A stretch of DNA of 32,179 bases from Lysobacterales bacterium (GTDB taxonomy: Bacteria; Pseudomonadota; Gammaproteobacteria; Xanthomonadales; Xanthomonadaceae), in NCBI GenBank assembly GCA_017302035.1, contig JAFLEA010000028.1, positions 1 through 32,179 of the forward strand, written 5' to 3'. Both the position numbers and the translations under genes were made by a program. The notes below the pieces were generated by a model. It saw only the letters and a program-made list of their open reading frames with translations. It ran no database searches and was not told the DNA's origin. Below are positions 1 to 6,357 of this stretch, piece after piece; positions within the stretch are counted from its first letter, which is position 1; every line of letters starts with the position of its first letter.

Positions 1-105
1 CCGCCGCGCACCGAAGAACGCCTGCGCAAGAACCCCCTGGGCATCTACGTCAACGGCCTGTCGTGGAGCCGCGAACTGGATTCTTCCGAAGGAGCCAAGC
101 CATGA
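1..105 (+). CDS. trbF: TrbF conjugal transfer protein, C-terminal end (partial)
   Basis: An open frame runs from the window edge to a TGA at 103-105 and encodes 34 residues containing NPLGIYVNGLSWSREL. This matches the C-terminal tail of TrbF (VirB8-like), an inner-membrane scaffold protein of conjugative type IV secretion systems. The stop overlaps the trbG start as ATGA, so translation is probably coupled. The assignment rests on the tail sequence and on the position immediately before trbG, the normal trb order. The start is outside the window. Confidence 0.75.
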   Translation, partial: PPRTEERLRKNPLGIYVNGLSWSRELDSSEGAKP

Positions 106-1094
106 ATGATCTTTTCCGTAAATCCGCTTTGCCGGTGATCCTGCTTGCCTTGGCGGGCTGCGCCACGCAGGGCAAACCGCCGCCGACCATCTCACTCGAT
201 GAGCCGGTACAGGCCCAGCCGCTGCCAGAGCCGCCCGCGCCGGTAGAGGTGGTGGCCGTGCCCGAGGTACTGCCGATGCCCGCGCAGTTGAAGCCGGCTC
301 CCGAAGCCGAGGACGCCAAGCCTGTGCCGGAGCCGGCAGACGAGAAGGTGCGCGTTTCGCGTGCCAATGCCGAGGCGCGCGTCGCGCCCACGCGCGAGGG
401 CTACGTCAACGCTATTCAGGTGTGGCCGTATAGCGATGGTGCGCTCTATCAGGTCTATGCGGCCGTGGGCCGCGTGACCGTGGTGTCGCTCCAGCCTGGC
501 GAGGAACTAGTGACGGTGGCCGCCGGCGATACCGTGCGCTGGATCGTGGGCGACACGTCCAGCGGCAGCGGCGCCGACCTGCGCGTGAACGTGCTGGTGA
601 AGCCCATCCGCTCGGGCCTCAAGACCAATCTCGTCATCACCACCAACCGCAGAACGTACCTGCTGGAGTTGGCTTCGACAGAAAAGACGTGGATGGCATC
701 GGTGTCGTGGGAGTACCCGCGCGACCGGATGCTGGCCTTGCAGCGCCAGGCGCAAGCGGCCAGCACCGCAGCGCCGGTCGATAGCGGCCTGTCGCTGGAG
801 AACCTGCGCTTCCGCTACGCGATCAGCGGCAGCAATCCGCCGTGGAAGCCGCTGCGCGCCTTCGACGACGGGCAGAAAGTCTATATCCAGCTTCCCGCCG
901 GCATCGCGCAGGGCGATCTTCCGCCGCTGTTCGTGATCGGGCCGGAAGGCGACGGGCAATTGGTCAATTACCGCTTCCGCTCGCCGTACTACATCGTGGA
1001 TCGGCTGTTCGGAGCCGCCGAACTGCGCTTAGGTGGCGACAAGGGCGATGTGGTGCGAATCGAGCGCACGGATGGCGTGGCACGGAGGAACTGA
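102..1094 (+). CDS. trbG: TrbG, VirB9-family outer-membrane-complex lipoprotein
   Basis: This 330-residue protein is the VirB9-like part of the outer-membrane core complex of a conjugative type IV secretion channel. It begins with a short lipoprotein signal peptide ending in a lipobox (LLALAGC, Cys about residue 21). A proline- and alanine-rich linker follows to about residue 85. The TrbG/VirB9/CagX beta domain comes next, containing VWPYSDGALYQVYAA and the later RTYLLELAS. The start at 102 is chosen over the longer open frame because it gives the signal peptide directly, overlaps the trbF stop (ATGA), and has GGAG 9 bases upstream. trbI follows after 2 bases. Confidence 0.92.
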   Translation: MNDLFRKSALPVILLALAGCATQGKPPPTISLDEPVQAQPLPEPPAPVEVVAVPEVLPMPAQLKPAPEAEDAKPVPEPADEKVRVSRANAEARVAPTREGYVNAIQVWPYSDGALYQVYAAVGRVTVVSLQPGEELVTVAAGDTVRWIVGDTSSGSGADLRVNVLVKPIRSGLKTNLVITTNRRTYLLELASTEKTWMASVSWEYPRDRMLALQRQAQAASTAAPVDSGLSLENLRFRYAISGSNPPWKPLRAFDDGQKVYIQLPAGIAQGDLPPLFVIGPEGDGQLVNYRFRSPYYIVDRLFGAAELRLGGDKGDVVRIERTDGVARRN

Positions 1095-1096
1095 CC

Positions 1097-2371
1097 ATGA
1101 GCCAGGACGACACCCCCGACCTCGCCACGCCGCAGGCGGGCAAGGTCGCGCCCGAGGCGGTGGCGCTGCGCGCCCAGCCGCGCCCGGTCACGCGCCTGAA
1201 CCGGCGCACGCTGGCCGTCCTTGTCGGCGGCCTGTCGGTCGCCGTGCTCGGGGCCACGATCTGGTCGCTGCAACCGCAACGGCGCGGCGCCAATGAGCAG
1301 ACCGAGCTTTACAACGTCGATCGCGTGTCGAAGTCCGAAGGGCTGGATGGCCTGCCTTCGGACTACTCGAAGCTGCCGCCGAAGGTGTCCGAGCTGGGGC
1401 CGCCGCTGCCGGGTGATCTCGGCCCGGCCATCGTGAACTCGCAGCAGCCGGTGACGCCGACGTATGTACCGCCGGGCCATGATCCCGAGGATGCCTTGCG
1501 CAAGGAGGCCGACGCGGCAGCGGCCTCGTCGGTGTTCTTCCGCTCGGGCGGCCAAAGCCAGGCCGCCGCCACGGTGACGCAGGCGGTGCCGGGTGCGTCT
1601 GGTGGCGCAAGCACGCTGGCGGCCTTTGACCCGCTCGCCGCTGGGCCGGCCTCGACGGCGGCCCAGCCTGCCGACCCGACCGCCGTGCAGAACCGGCAAG
1701 ACCAGAAGGAGGCGTTCCTGAAAGCAGGCTCTACGGAAACCCGCAATTCCGGCAATCTGGCGCTGCCGGTGTCGCCCTATCAGGTGATGGCCGGAACGGT
1801 GATCGCGGGCGCGCTGGTGACGGGCATCAAGTCCGACCTTCCGGGCGACGTGATCGCCACGGTGACGGAGCCGGTCTATGACACGGCCACGGGCAAGTTC
1901 CTGCTGATCCCGCAGGGATCGCGCATCCTCGGGCGCTACAACAGCCAGGTCAGCTACGGGCAGAGCCGTGTGCAGGTGGTGTGGAACCGGGTCATCCTGC
2001 CCGATACGTCCTCGCTGACGCTCGACAGCCTTGTCGGCACCGACCCGGCCGGCTACGCCGGCCTGGAAGACGACGTGGACTGGCATTGGAATCGCATCGT
2101 CGCGGGCGCGGTGCTGACGACGCTGCTGGGCGTGGGCGCCGAGCTGGCTGCGCCGGAGAACCGTCAGGACGGCAACCGGATCGTCATCGCCGGGCGCGAT
2201 AGCGCACAGGACAGCATCAATCAGGTCGGGCAGGAGATCACCCGGCGCAACATGAACATCCAGCCGACGCTGACCACGCGGCCGGGCCTGCCGGTGCGGA
2301 TCATCGTCAATCGGGATCTGGTGCTTCGGCCCTACCAGCCACTGTTCTTCAATCGGGGAGCTTCGCAATGA
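1097..2371 (+). CDS. trbI: TrbI, VirB10-family type IV secretion protein
   Basis: This 424-residue protein spans the envelope: a short cytoplasmic N-terminus, one membrane helix (LAVLVGGLSVAVLGATIW, about 37-54), a proline-rich periplasmic stretch, and the C-terminal VirB10/TrbI beta-barrel domain from about residue 225. The family core is visible as PYQVMAGTVIAGALVTGI, then LIPQGSRILGRYNS and the hydrophobic WHWNRIVAGAVLTTLLGVGAE, which corresponds to the antenna helix region. It links inner-membrane energy to the outer pore. The ATG at 1097 has GGAGG 8 bases upstream; an open frame extending further 5' lies inside trbG and is not used. The stop overlaps the next start as ATGA. Confidence 0.93.
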   Translation: MSQDDTPDLATPQAGKVAPEAVALRAQPRPVTRLNRRTLAVLVGGLSVAVLGATIWSLQPQRRGANEQTELYNVDRVSKSEGLDGLPSDYSKLPPKVSELGPPLPGDLGPAIVNSQQPVTPTYVPPGHDPEDALRKEADAAAASSVFFRSGGQSQAAATVTQAVPGASGGASTLAAFDPLAAGPASTAAQPADPTAVQNRQDQKEAFLKAGSTETRNSGNLALPVSPYQVMAGTVIAGALVTGIKSDLPGDVIATVTEPVYDTATGKFLLIPQGSRILGRYNSQVSYGQSRVQVVWNRVILPDTSSLTLDSLVGTDPAGYAGLEDDVDWHWNRIVAGAVLTTLLGVGAELAAPENRQDGNRIVIAGRDSAQDSINQVGQEITRRNMNIQPTLTTRPGLPVRIIVNRDLVLRPYQPLFFNRGASQ

Positions 2372-2610
2372 GCGCGACCAAGAAGCTGCGGCTCGGGCCG
2401 CTGCCCAAGACCGAGAACGTCAAGTTGACCTTTGCCTGCCCGGCCAGTCTGAAAGCCGACCTCGACCGCTACGCCGCGATGCACGCGCAGGCGTATGGCG
2501 AGGTGGTCGATGCAGAGAAGTTGATCCCGCACATGCTGGAGGCGTTCATGGCGGGGGATCGGGGCTTCAAGCGCACACAGTCCAAAAACGGGAAAGCCGC
2601 CCCTGCGTGA
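2368..2610 (+). CDS. DUF2274-family small protein, end of trb operon
   Basis: This 80-residue basic protein starts in an ATGA overlap with the trbI stop, with GGGGAG upstream. The sequence (KLRLGPLPKTENVKLTF, then LKADLDRYAAMHAQAYG and LIPHMLEAFMAGDRGF) matches the small DUF2274 proteins that commonly follow trbI in Tn4371-like ICEs. Part of it looks like a short ribbon-helix-helix-type fold, but no function is known to me. It is the last gene before the tRNA at the ICE end, and its stop codon lies inside a strong hairpin. Confidence 0.8.
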   Translation: MSATKKLRLGPLPKTENVKLTFACPASLKADLDRYAAMHAQAYGEVVDAEKLIPHMLEAFMAGDRGFKRTQSKNGKAAPA

Positions 2611-2622
2611 ACAGGGGCGGCT
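2595..2622. terminator. Bidirectional hairpin terminator between trb operon and ICE tRNA-Leu
   Basis: A perfect 11-bp stem (AGCCGCCCCTG / CAGGGGCGGCT) has a 6-nt loop that includes the stop codon of the DUF2274-like gene. On the minus strand the stem is followed by a T-rich run (TTTCCCGTTTTT), so it best serves as the terminator of the tRNA-Leu transcript. On the plus strand it would also end the trb operon, though no T run follows there. Confidence 0.7.
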
Positions 2623-2628
2623 CTGGAT

Positions 2629-2945
2629 TGGTGCCCGAGGCCGGAATCGAACCGGCACGCCTTTCGGCGAGGGATTTTCTTACCACTTCGACTTTCGCCG
2701 CCGCCTTGCTCAACGCAGGGCGTTCGTGGTCTGGAGCACGCCTTCACCATAGCCTTGCGGCCGTAGGTGCCCGCCGTCTGCTCTCTACACCTTCCCAAGC
2801 TGTGGCTTGGGCTTGGCTCGGCGTTGGCTCGGGTGCAAAAGCATCCAGGGCGTTCGCCGACTTTGACGGGCTTCACTTCGGGCGTTTCCCCCCGAAGGCT
2901 CAAATTGTTCAAGTCCCTTGTGTCTACCGATTTCACCACTCGGGC
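2629..2945 (-). tRNA. tRNA-Leu(UAA) interrupted by a group I intron, ICE-borne
   Basis: This is a complete leucine tRNA in two exons. Exon 1 is 2945-2911 (5' acceptor GCCCGAG, D arm, 5' anticodon stem, C32-U33-U34). Exon 2 is 2678-2629 (A35-A36-A37-A38, 3' anticodon stem UCCCU, a variable arm as in class II tRNAs, T arm GCCGG-UUCGAUU-CCGGC, acceptor CUCGGGC, encoded ACCA). The joined molecule is 85 nt with all stems fully paired and anticodon UAA. The intron falls between U34 and A35, the position used in cyanobacterial tRNA-Leu(UAA). It is not a duplicate of the native gene: the acceptor stem and D arm differ from the remnant at 3108-3148. It probably replaces the function of that broken gene. 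Confidence 0.93.
2679..2910 (-). ncRNA. Group I self-splicing intron (IC3-like) in the tRNA-Leu anticodon
   Basis: A 232-nt insert lies between U34 and A35 of the tRNA. The 5' exon ends in U and the intron ends in G, as group I introns require. The internal guide GAG (2901-2899) can pair with exon C32-U33-U34, giving the conserved U-G pair at the 5' splice site. A P2-like hairpin follows (CTTCGGG 2897-2891 with CCCGAAG 2882-2876). Blocks resembling the Anabaena tRNA-Leu intron, as I recall it, occur in order: a TTGAGCC start, a GTCAAAGTCGGCGAACGCC block, GAGCCAAGCC, GAAGGTGTAGAG near 2784-2795 (P7 region), and an ending of GAAGTGGTAAG. There is no open frame for a homing endonuclease. The subgroup is inferred from this resemblance. 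Confidence 0.88.
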
Positions 2946-3091
2946 GTAGTGCTCAACGCACCGAAAACACCTACCTCCATCTACTGGCGCCTAGCTGGCC
3001 CCTGATCGTCAAGCCAAGCAGCAAAGCTACAGCATGGACGCTCGCAAACCGTTGTCGCTATTGACCTTCTGGCTCGGTAGTTCTAGCAGAA

Positions 3092-3119
3092 AGGACTTGA
3101 CAAAACAGATTTTAAGTCC
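3092..3119. repeat. Inverted repeat at the ICE/chromosome junction (attachment core)
   Basis: GGACTT (3092-3097, ICE side) and AAGTCC (3114-3119, native tRNA side) are perfect inverted arms. Just inside them, AAAA and TTTT also pair around a short TCTG/CAGA centre, with three unpaired bases on the ICE side. One arm is the 5' anticodon stem and loop of the native tRNA; the other comes from the ICE. This is the form expected of tyrosine-recombinase core-binding arms flanking a crossover in the anticodon loop. The role is inferred. Confidence 0.5.
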
Positions 3120-3148
3120 CCTGTGTCTACCGGTTTCACCACCCGGGC
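3108..3148 (-). pseudogene. 5' half of the native tRNA-Leu(UAA), truncated by the ICE
   Basis: On the minus strand from 3148 the sequence reads as a leucine tRNA 5' half: acceptor GCCCGGG, D arm with GTAGACAC, anticodon stem GGGGA and loop CUUAAAA, then TC. There the match stops: the expected 3' stem strand UCCCC is replaced by ICE sequence, so neither anticodon stem, T arm nor acceptor can form. It differs from the ICE-borne tRNA in the acceptor stem and D loop, so it is the host's own gene. The missing 3' half should lie at the far end of the ICE. Its promoter, to the right, may still transcribe leftward into the intact ICE tRNA about 160 bases further on. Confidence 0.88.
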
Positions 3149-3264
3149 GTGGCCGAAGGCATTGTGCCACTGGCACCGCGCCAGGCGCAGGAGGGAACCT
3201 CCGGCGGTCCCGGACCGGGGGCCAAGGGCTAGACTGGCGCGCAGCCGCAAGCCACGGAGCCAGG

Positions 3265-4902
3265 ATGAGCCGCTATTCCGCCTACATCGCCAGCTGGATC
3301 CTGCTGCTGGCCTCGTTGCCGCTGGCGCTGCGCTGGCCGGGCTGGTGGTGGGGCGCGGGCATCGCCGCGGTGCTGGTCGCGCTGGGCAGCTGGGACGTGC
3401 TGCAGACCCGTACCACCCTGCGCCGCAACTATCCGATCCTGGCCCACTTCCGCTATGGGCTGGAGTCGGTCGGCCCGGAGATGCGCCAGTACTTCATCGA
3501 GAGCGACACCGCCGAGGCACCGTTCTCGCGCCAGCAGCGCGCCCTGGTGTACCGCCGCGCCAAGGGGGTAATGGACGTGGTCCCGTTCGGCTCGCTGCAG
3601 GACGCCTACGCGGTGGACTACGAATGGATCAACCACTCGCTGGCGCCGACCCGGATCGAAGGCCACGACTTCCGCGTGCCGGTCGGGGCGGACACCGCGC
3701 AGCCGTATTCGGCCAGCCTGTTCAACATCTCGGCGATGAGCTTCGGCTCGCTGTCGGCCAATGCGGTGCGCGCGCTCAACGAAGGCGCGCGCCGTGGCGG
3801 CTTCTACCACGACACCGGCGAGGGCTCGATCTCGCCCTACCACCTGGAGTGCGGTGGTGATCTGGTGTGGGAACTCGGTTCGGGCTACTTCGGCTGCCGC
3901 GACCCGGCCGGGCGCTTCGATCCGCAGCGCTTCGCCGAGCAGGCGGCACGACCGCAGGTGAAGATGATCGAGATCAAGCTCTCGCAGGGCGCCAAGCCCG
4001 GCCACGGCGGGGTGCTGCCGGCGGCCAAGGTCAGCGCCGAGATCGCCGCCACCCGCGGCGTGCCGATGGGCGTGGACTGCGTGTCGCCGGCCCGCCATTC
4101 GGCGTTCGATTCGCCGCTCGGGCTGCTGGATTTCATCGCCCGGCTGCGCGAGCTGTCGGGGGGCAAGCCGGTGGGCTTCAAGCTGGCCATCGGCCATCCC
4201 TGGGAATGGTTCGGGATCGCCAAGGCCATGCACGAACGTGCCGCGCGCGAGCCCGGGTCACTGCCGGACTTCATCGTGGTCGACGGCGCCGAGGGCGGCA
4301 CCGGCGCGGCGCCGGCCGAGTTCATCGACCATGTCGGCCTGCCGATGCACGAGGCGCTGCTGCTGGTCCACAACACCCTGGTCGGTCTGGACTTGCGGGA
4401 ACGGGTGAAGGTGGCGGCGGCCGGCAAGATCACCAGCGCCTTCGATATCGCCCGCACCCTGGCGCTGGGCGCCGACTGGTGCAACGCCGCGCGCGGCTAC
4501 ATGTTCGCGCTGGGCTGCATCCAGTCGCTGAGCTGCCACACCGATCGCTGCCCGACGGGCATCGCCACCCAGGATCCGGGGCGCTGGAAGCACCTGGATC
4601 CGGCCGACAAGGCCGCCCGGGTCCACCGCTTCCATGACCATACCCTGGCCGCGCTGCGCGACCTGTTGTGCGCGGCAGGGCTGAGCGACCCGAGCGAACT
4701 GGGGCCGGAACACATCCTGCGCCGGGTTTCGCCGGTGGAGATCCGTTCGCTGGCTTCGTTGTACCGCTACCTGCGTCCGGGCGAGCTGCTGCAGGGCATC
4801 CCCGAACACGCGGTGTTCCGCGACTATTGGGGGCAGGCGCGCAGCGACGCCTTCGTGCCGCCGGTCCGGCTCGAGGCGCTGCGCCGGAGCAAGGTCCGCT
4901 GA
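3265..4902 (+). CDS. FMN-binding glutamate synthase family protein
   Basis: This 545-residue protein has a membrane-anchored N-terminus (two hydrophobic segments, about 8-45) followed by a glutamate-synthase-type TIM-barrel domain. Visible family motifs are AMSFGSLSANAVRALNEGA, DTGEGSISPYH, IKLSQGAKPGHGG, VVDGAEGGTGAAPAEF (FMN phosphate region) and the cysteine cluster C-x5-C-x4-C in ALGCIQSLSCHTDRCPTG, which binds the 3Fe-4S cluster in GltB. There is no glutaminase domain, so it is not the full GOGAT large subunit; the natural substrate of this family is not settled. The ATG at 3265 has GGAG upstream. It is the first chromosomal gene next to the ICE junction and has no operon partner. Confidence 0.85.
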   Translation: MSRYSAYIASWILLLASLPLALRWPGWWWGAGIAAVLVALGSWDVLQTRTTLRRNYPILAHFRYGLESVGPEMRQYFIESDTAEAPFSRQQRALVYRRAKGVMDVVPFGSLQDAYAVDYEWINHSLAPTRIEGHDFRVPVGADTAQPYSASLFNISAMSFGSLSANAVRALNEGARRGGFYHDTGEGSISPYHLECGGDLVWELGSGYFGCRDPAGRFDPQRFAEQAARPQVKMIEIKLSQGAKPGHGGVLPAAKVSAEIAATRGVPMGVDCVSPARHSAFDSPLGLLDFIARLRELSGGKPVGFKLAIGHPWEWFGIAKAMHERAAREPGSLPDFIVVDGAEGGTGAAPAEFIDHVGLPMHEALLLVHNTLVGLDLRERVKVAAAGKITSAFDIARTLALGADWCNAARGYMFALGCIQSLSCHTDRCPTGIATQDPGRWKHLDPADKAARVHRFHDHTLAALRDLLCAAGLSDPSELGPEHILRRVSPVEIRSLASLYRYLRPGELLQGIPEHAVFRDYWGQARSDAFVPPVRLEALRRSKVR

Positions 4903-5001
4903 GCCGGCCCGCGGGGCGCCGCAAGGCCTCGCGGCGTTGACCCGGTCGCGGCCTGCCATTAACATGCGCAGCCCCGCATCCACCGGTGCGGCGCACGATC
5001 C

Positions 5002-5076
5002 GGGCGGTTAGCTCAGCGGTAGAGCATTGCCTTCACACGGCAAGGGTCACAGGTTCGATCCCTGTACCGCCCACCA
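5002..5076 (+). tRNA. tRNA-Val(CAC), hybrid of chromosomal 5' half and island 3' half
   Basis: A 75-nt tRNA with encoded CCA. The acceptor stem is GGGCGGT/ACCGCCC, the anticodon stem TTGCC/GGCAA, and the loop TTCACAC gives anticodon CAC (valine, GUG). All stems pair. From loop position 32 (5032) to the CCA it is repeated at 16488-16532, so this copy's 3' half was supplied by the island while the native 3' half now sits at the other end. The two differences between the copies form one T-stem base pair (A-T here, G-C there), so both are functional forms. Confidence 0.95.
5032..5076 (+). repeat. Left attachment repeat (attL) of the island
   Basis: The 45-bp block from tRNA position 32 (anticodon loop) to the CCA end matches 16488-16532 with two substitutions, both in the T stem. 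Identity starts exactly at the anticodon loop; the base before it differs (C at 5031, A at 16487). This is the anticodon-loop sublocation known for many tyrosine integrases that target tRNA genes. Confidence 0.92.
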
Positions 5077-5094
5077 TAAAATCAAGAACTTAGA

Positions 5095-5120
5095 GAAGCC
5101 GGCCCAGTGCCGGCTTCTTT
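5095..5120 (+). terminator. Terminator of tRNA-Val, island-supplied copy
   Basis: The stem GAAGCCGGC / GCCGGCTTC has a 5-nt loop and is followed by TTT and a T-rich stretch, 18 bases after the tRNA CCA. The native terminator downstream of the right repeat (16540-16564) has nearly the same stem, so the island seems to bring both a tRNA 3' half and a matching terminator. Confidence 0.8.
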
Positions 5121-5412
5121 GTTGTGGTGCAGACGTGGTGCGTTTCGGGTAGTCGGGGAACGCTAGTGCCGTTGGCGCTGATAGCCAAACGCACGGGCAC
5201 TGATCTGACCTCCGGCGAGGAATTACCCCTACCCGTCGCCGCGCTGCGCTCCGAGTGACCCTGCAAGCCACGTGCGGGACCATGTAGCACCCCCGCCTCT
5301 CTTCCTCTGTTGTCTGACTGGTCCGGCAGCTATAGGACGCGCGCCCACCTGTGTTCCCCGCAGCGGTATGCTTTCCGAACATCTCAAAAAGCATCCTTCG
5401 GGGAGGGATTGC
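5121..5412. other. Noncoding leader between tRNA-Val terminator and the cargo operon
   Basis: About 290 bases separate the tRNA-Val terminator from the first cargo gene. Open frames through it are short and partly read through the tRNA, so I do not accept them as genes. A weak promoter-like pair exists (CTGTTG, 18 bases, TATAGG near 5331-5336) but is not convincing. A strong Shine-Dalgarno sequence (GGGGAGGG) lies at its right end, just before the GTG start at 5413. Confidence 0.4.
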
Positions 5413-6357
5413 GTGCCGACAATTAACAGGACGTTGCTACTTAAGCGAGTGGTCCAAGTTGCGACGGATCGCTACCCAGCGCTTCCGTCACTCGCATTGC
5501 ATACCGCAATGGCGGCTGTTTTCGATGCTTGCGAAACCGTTTGGGATCGGCACTATCCTCGCCGCGACAAGATCAAGCCGGGAAAGCGATGCGTCTTCTT
5601 CAAGCGCGTGAATCGCAGAGGCGCCGCCGTGCTTTTTCATGCTTACTCCTACATCGCTGGTCTTACCCCGGATCAGGCTGTTCTAGATGATCTTGAAGAG
5701 TCGATCACCGCCGATCCGATCGTCACGGATGACGGCGACCATGTGGAGATCGTAGAACGCTTTGCAGTAATTGTGATCGGCGAGGTAATGATCATTGAAT
5801 CCGCCCGTGTAAGTGGCAGCGGCCCTCTCGCCGTGCATGCGATGCGTGACATGATTCGACGCCACTATATGGCGAAGCATCCTAACCTGCGCCTCGAAGA
5901 TGCTCCTACCCTTGAGTTCAGGAGGATGGCCGACTTGCACAACGGCGTGAAGAGCGTGACCGCACGCCTACAAAGCGGATTCAATGCAGAGCCGAACACA
6001 TTCGGCAACGCGCTGGAAACACTCATTGAAGGCAAGGGATTCAACAACCCGAAAATCAGCACGACTATCGAAGCCCCCGGCAATGGCGAGCTTGATACGG
6101 ACACCGTCGAAGCGATGCTTGAGGAAAGCGAGGCCGGAACCGGCCTTTCCAGCATTACGATCAAATTCCGAGACGGTACATCTCTCGGCGATCTATTGAA
6201 GTATCGTGAAAAGTCGCCTATTACTGTTCAGGAAGTCAGGCCCGGAGTCCCGGCTGTCACAGAAATTGAGACAGGGATCGTCGACTATTTGCGATCCCTA
6301 GCGCAAGCCGATGATGGCGGCTATCAGCTAATCACGCACGACGGACAGTTCACATGA
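5413..6357 (+). CDS. Unknown 314-aa protein, first gene of the SPARTA operon
   Basis: I do not recognise this family. The protein is soluble-looking, with no signal peptide or membrane helix. The N-terminal half (to about 165) is mixed alpha/beta, with a hydrophobic strand pair around VERFAVIVIGEVMIIESARV. The C-terminal half is acidic and reads like a second domain (SSITIKFRDGTSLGDLLKYRE, about residues 253-273). The start is the GTG at 5413, chosen for GGAGGG six bases upstream; an in-frame ATG at 5368 has no such site. The stop overlaps the next start as ATGA, so the two proteins are probably made in coupled amounts. The position suggests a sensor or partner for the membrane protein, or an accessory of the Argonaute system; both are inference. 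Confidence 0.75.
   Translation: MPTINRTLLLKRVVQVATDRYPALPSLALHTAMAAVFDACETVWDRHYPRRDKIKPGKRCVFFKRVNRRGAAVLFHAYSYIAGLTPDQAVLDDLEESITADPIVTDDGDHVEIVERFAVIVIGEVMIIESARVSGSGPLAVHAMRDMIRRHYMAKHPNLRLEDAPTLEFRRMADLHNGVKSVTARLQSGFNAEPNTFGNALETLIEGKGFNNPKISTTIEAPGNGELDTDTVEAMLEESEAGTGLSSITIKFRDGTSLGDLLKYREKSPITVQEVRPGVPAVTEIETGIVDYLRSLAQADDGGYQLITHDGQFT

Larger units (their letters stand above)
1..3107. mobile_element. Right end of an ICE (trb-type conjugative element) integrated in tRNA-Leu(UAA)
   Basis: The segment holds the last genes of a trb-type conjugative type IV secretion operon (trbF end, trbG, trbI, DUF2274-like gene) in tightly overlapped order. They are followed by an intron-containing tRNA-Leu and then the broken 5' half of a different tRNA-Leu. 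The trbF-trbG-trbI-DUF2274 order at one end is what I know from Tn4371-type ICEs. The right boundary is placed where sequence resembling the native tRNA-Leu stops, just after the anticodon loop (about 3107/3108); it could shift by a few bases within the att core. The left end and the integrase lie outside the window, so the size and the integrase family cannot be judged. Confidence 0.8.

Noticed and set aside
2629-2945. tRNA-Leu as a simple pseudogene with an unrelated insertion
   Set aside because: Both exons are fully paired when joined, the insert obeys the U/G splice-site rules and has a guide sequence and group I-like blocks, so a functional intron is the better reading.
2607-3005. Plus-strand open frame across the tRNA-Leu region
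   Set aside because: Its translation contains EAGIEPARL, the usual artefact of reading antisense through a tRNA; the region is explained by the intron-containing tRNA.
5047-5394. Minus-strand open frame beside tRNA-Val
   Set aside because: It ends in WWAVQGSNL, the standard false translation of a tRNA T arm, and reads through the terminator.
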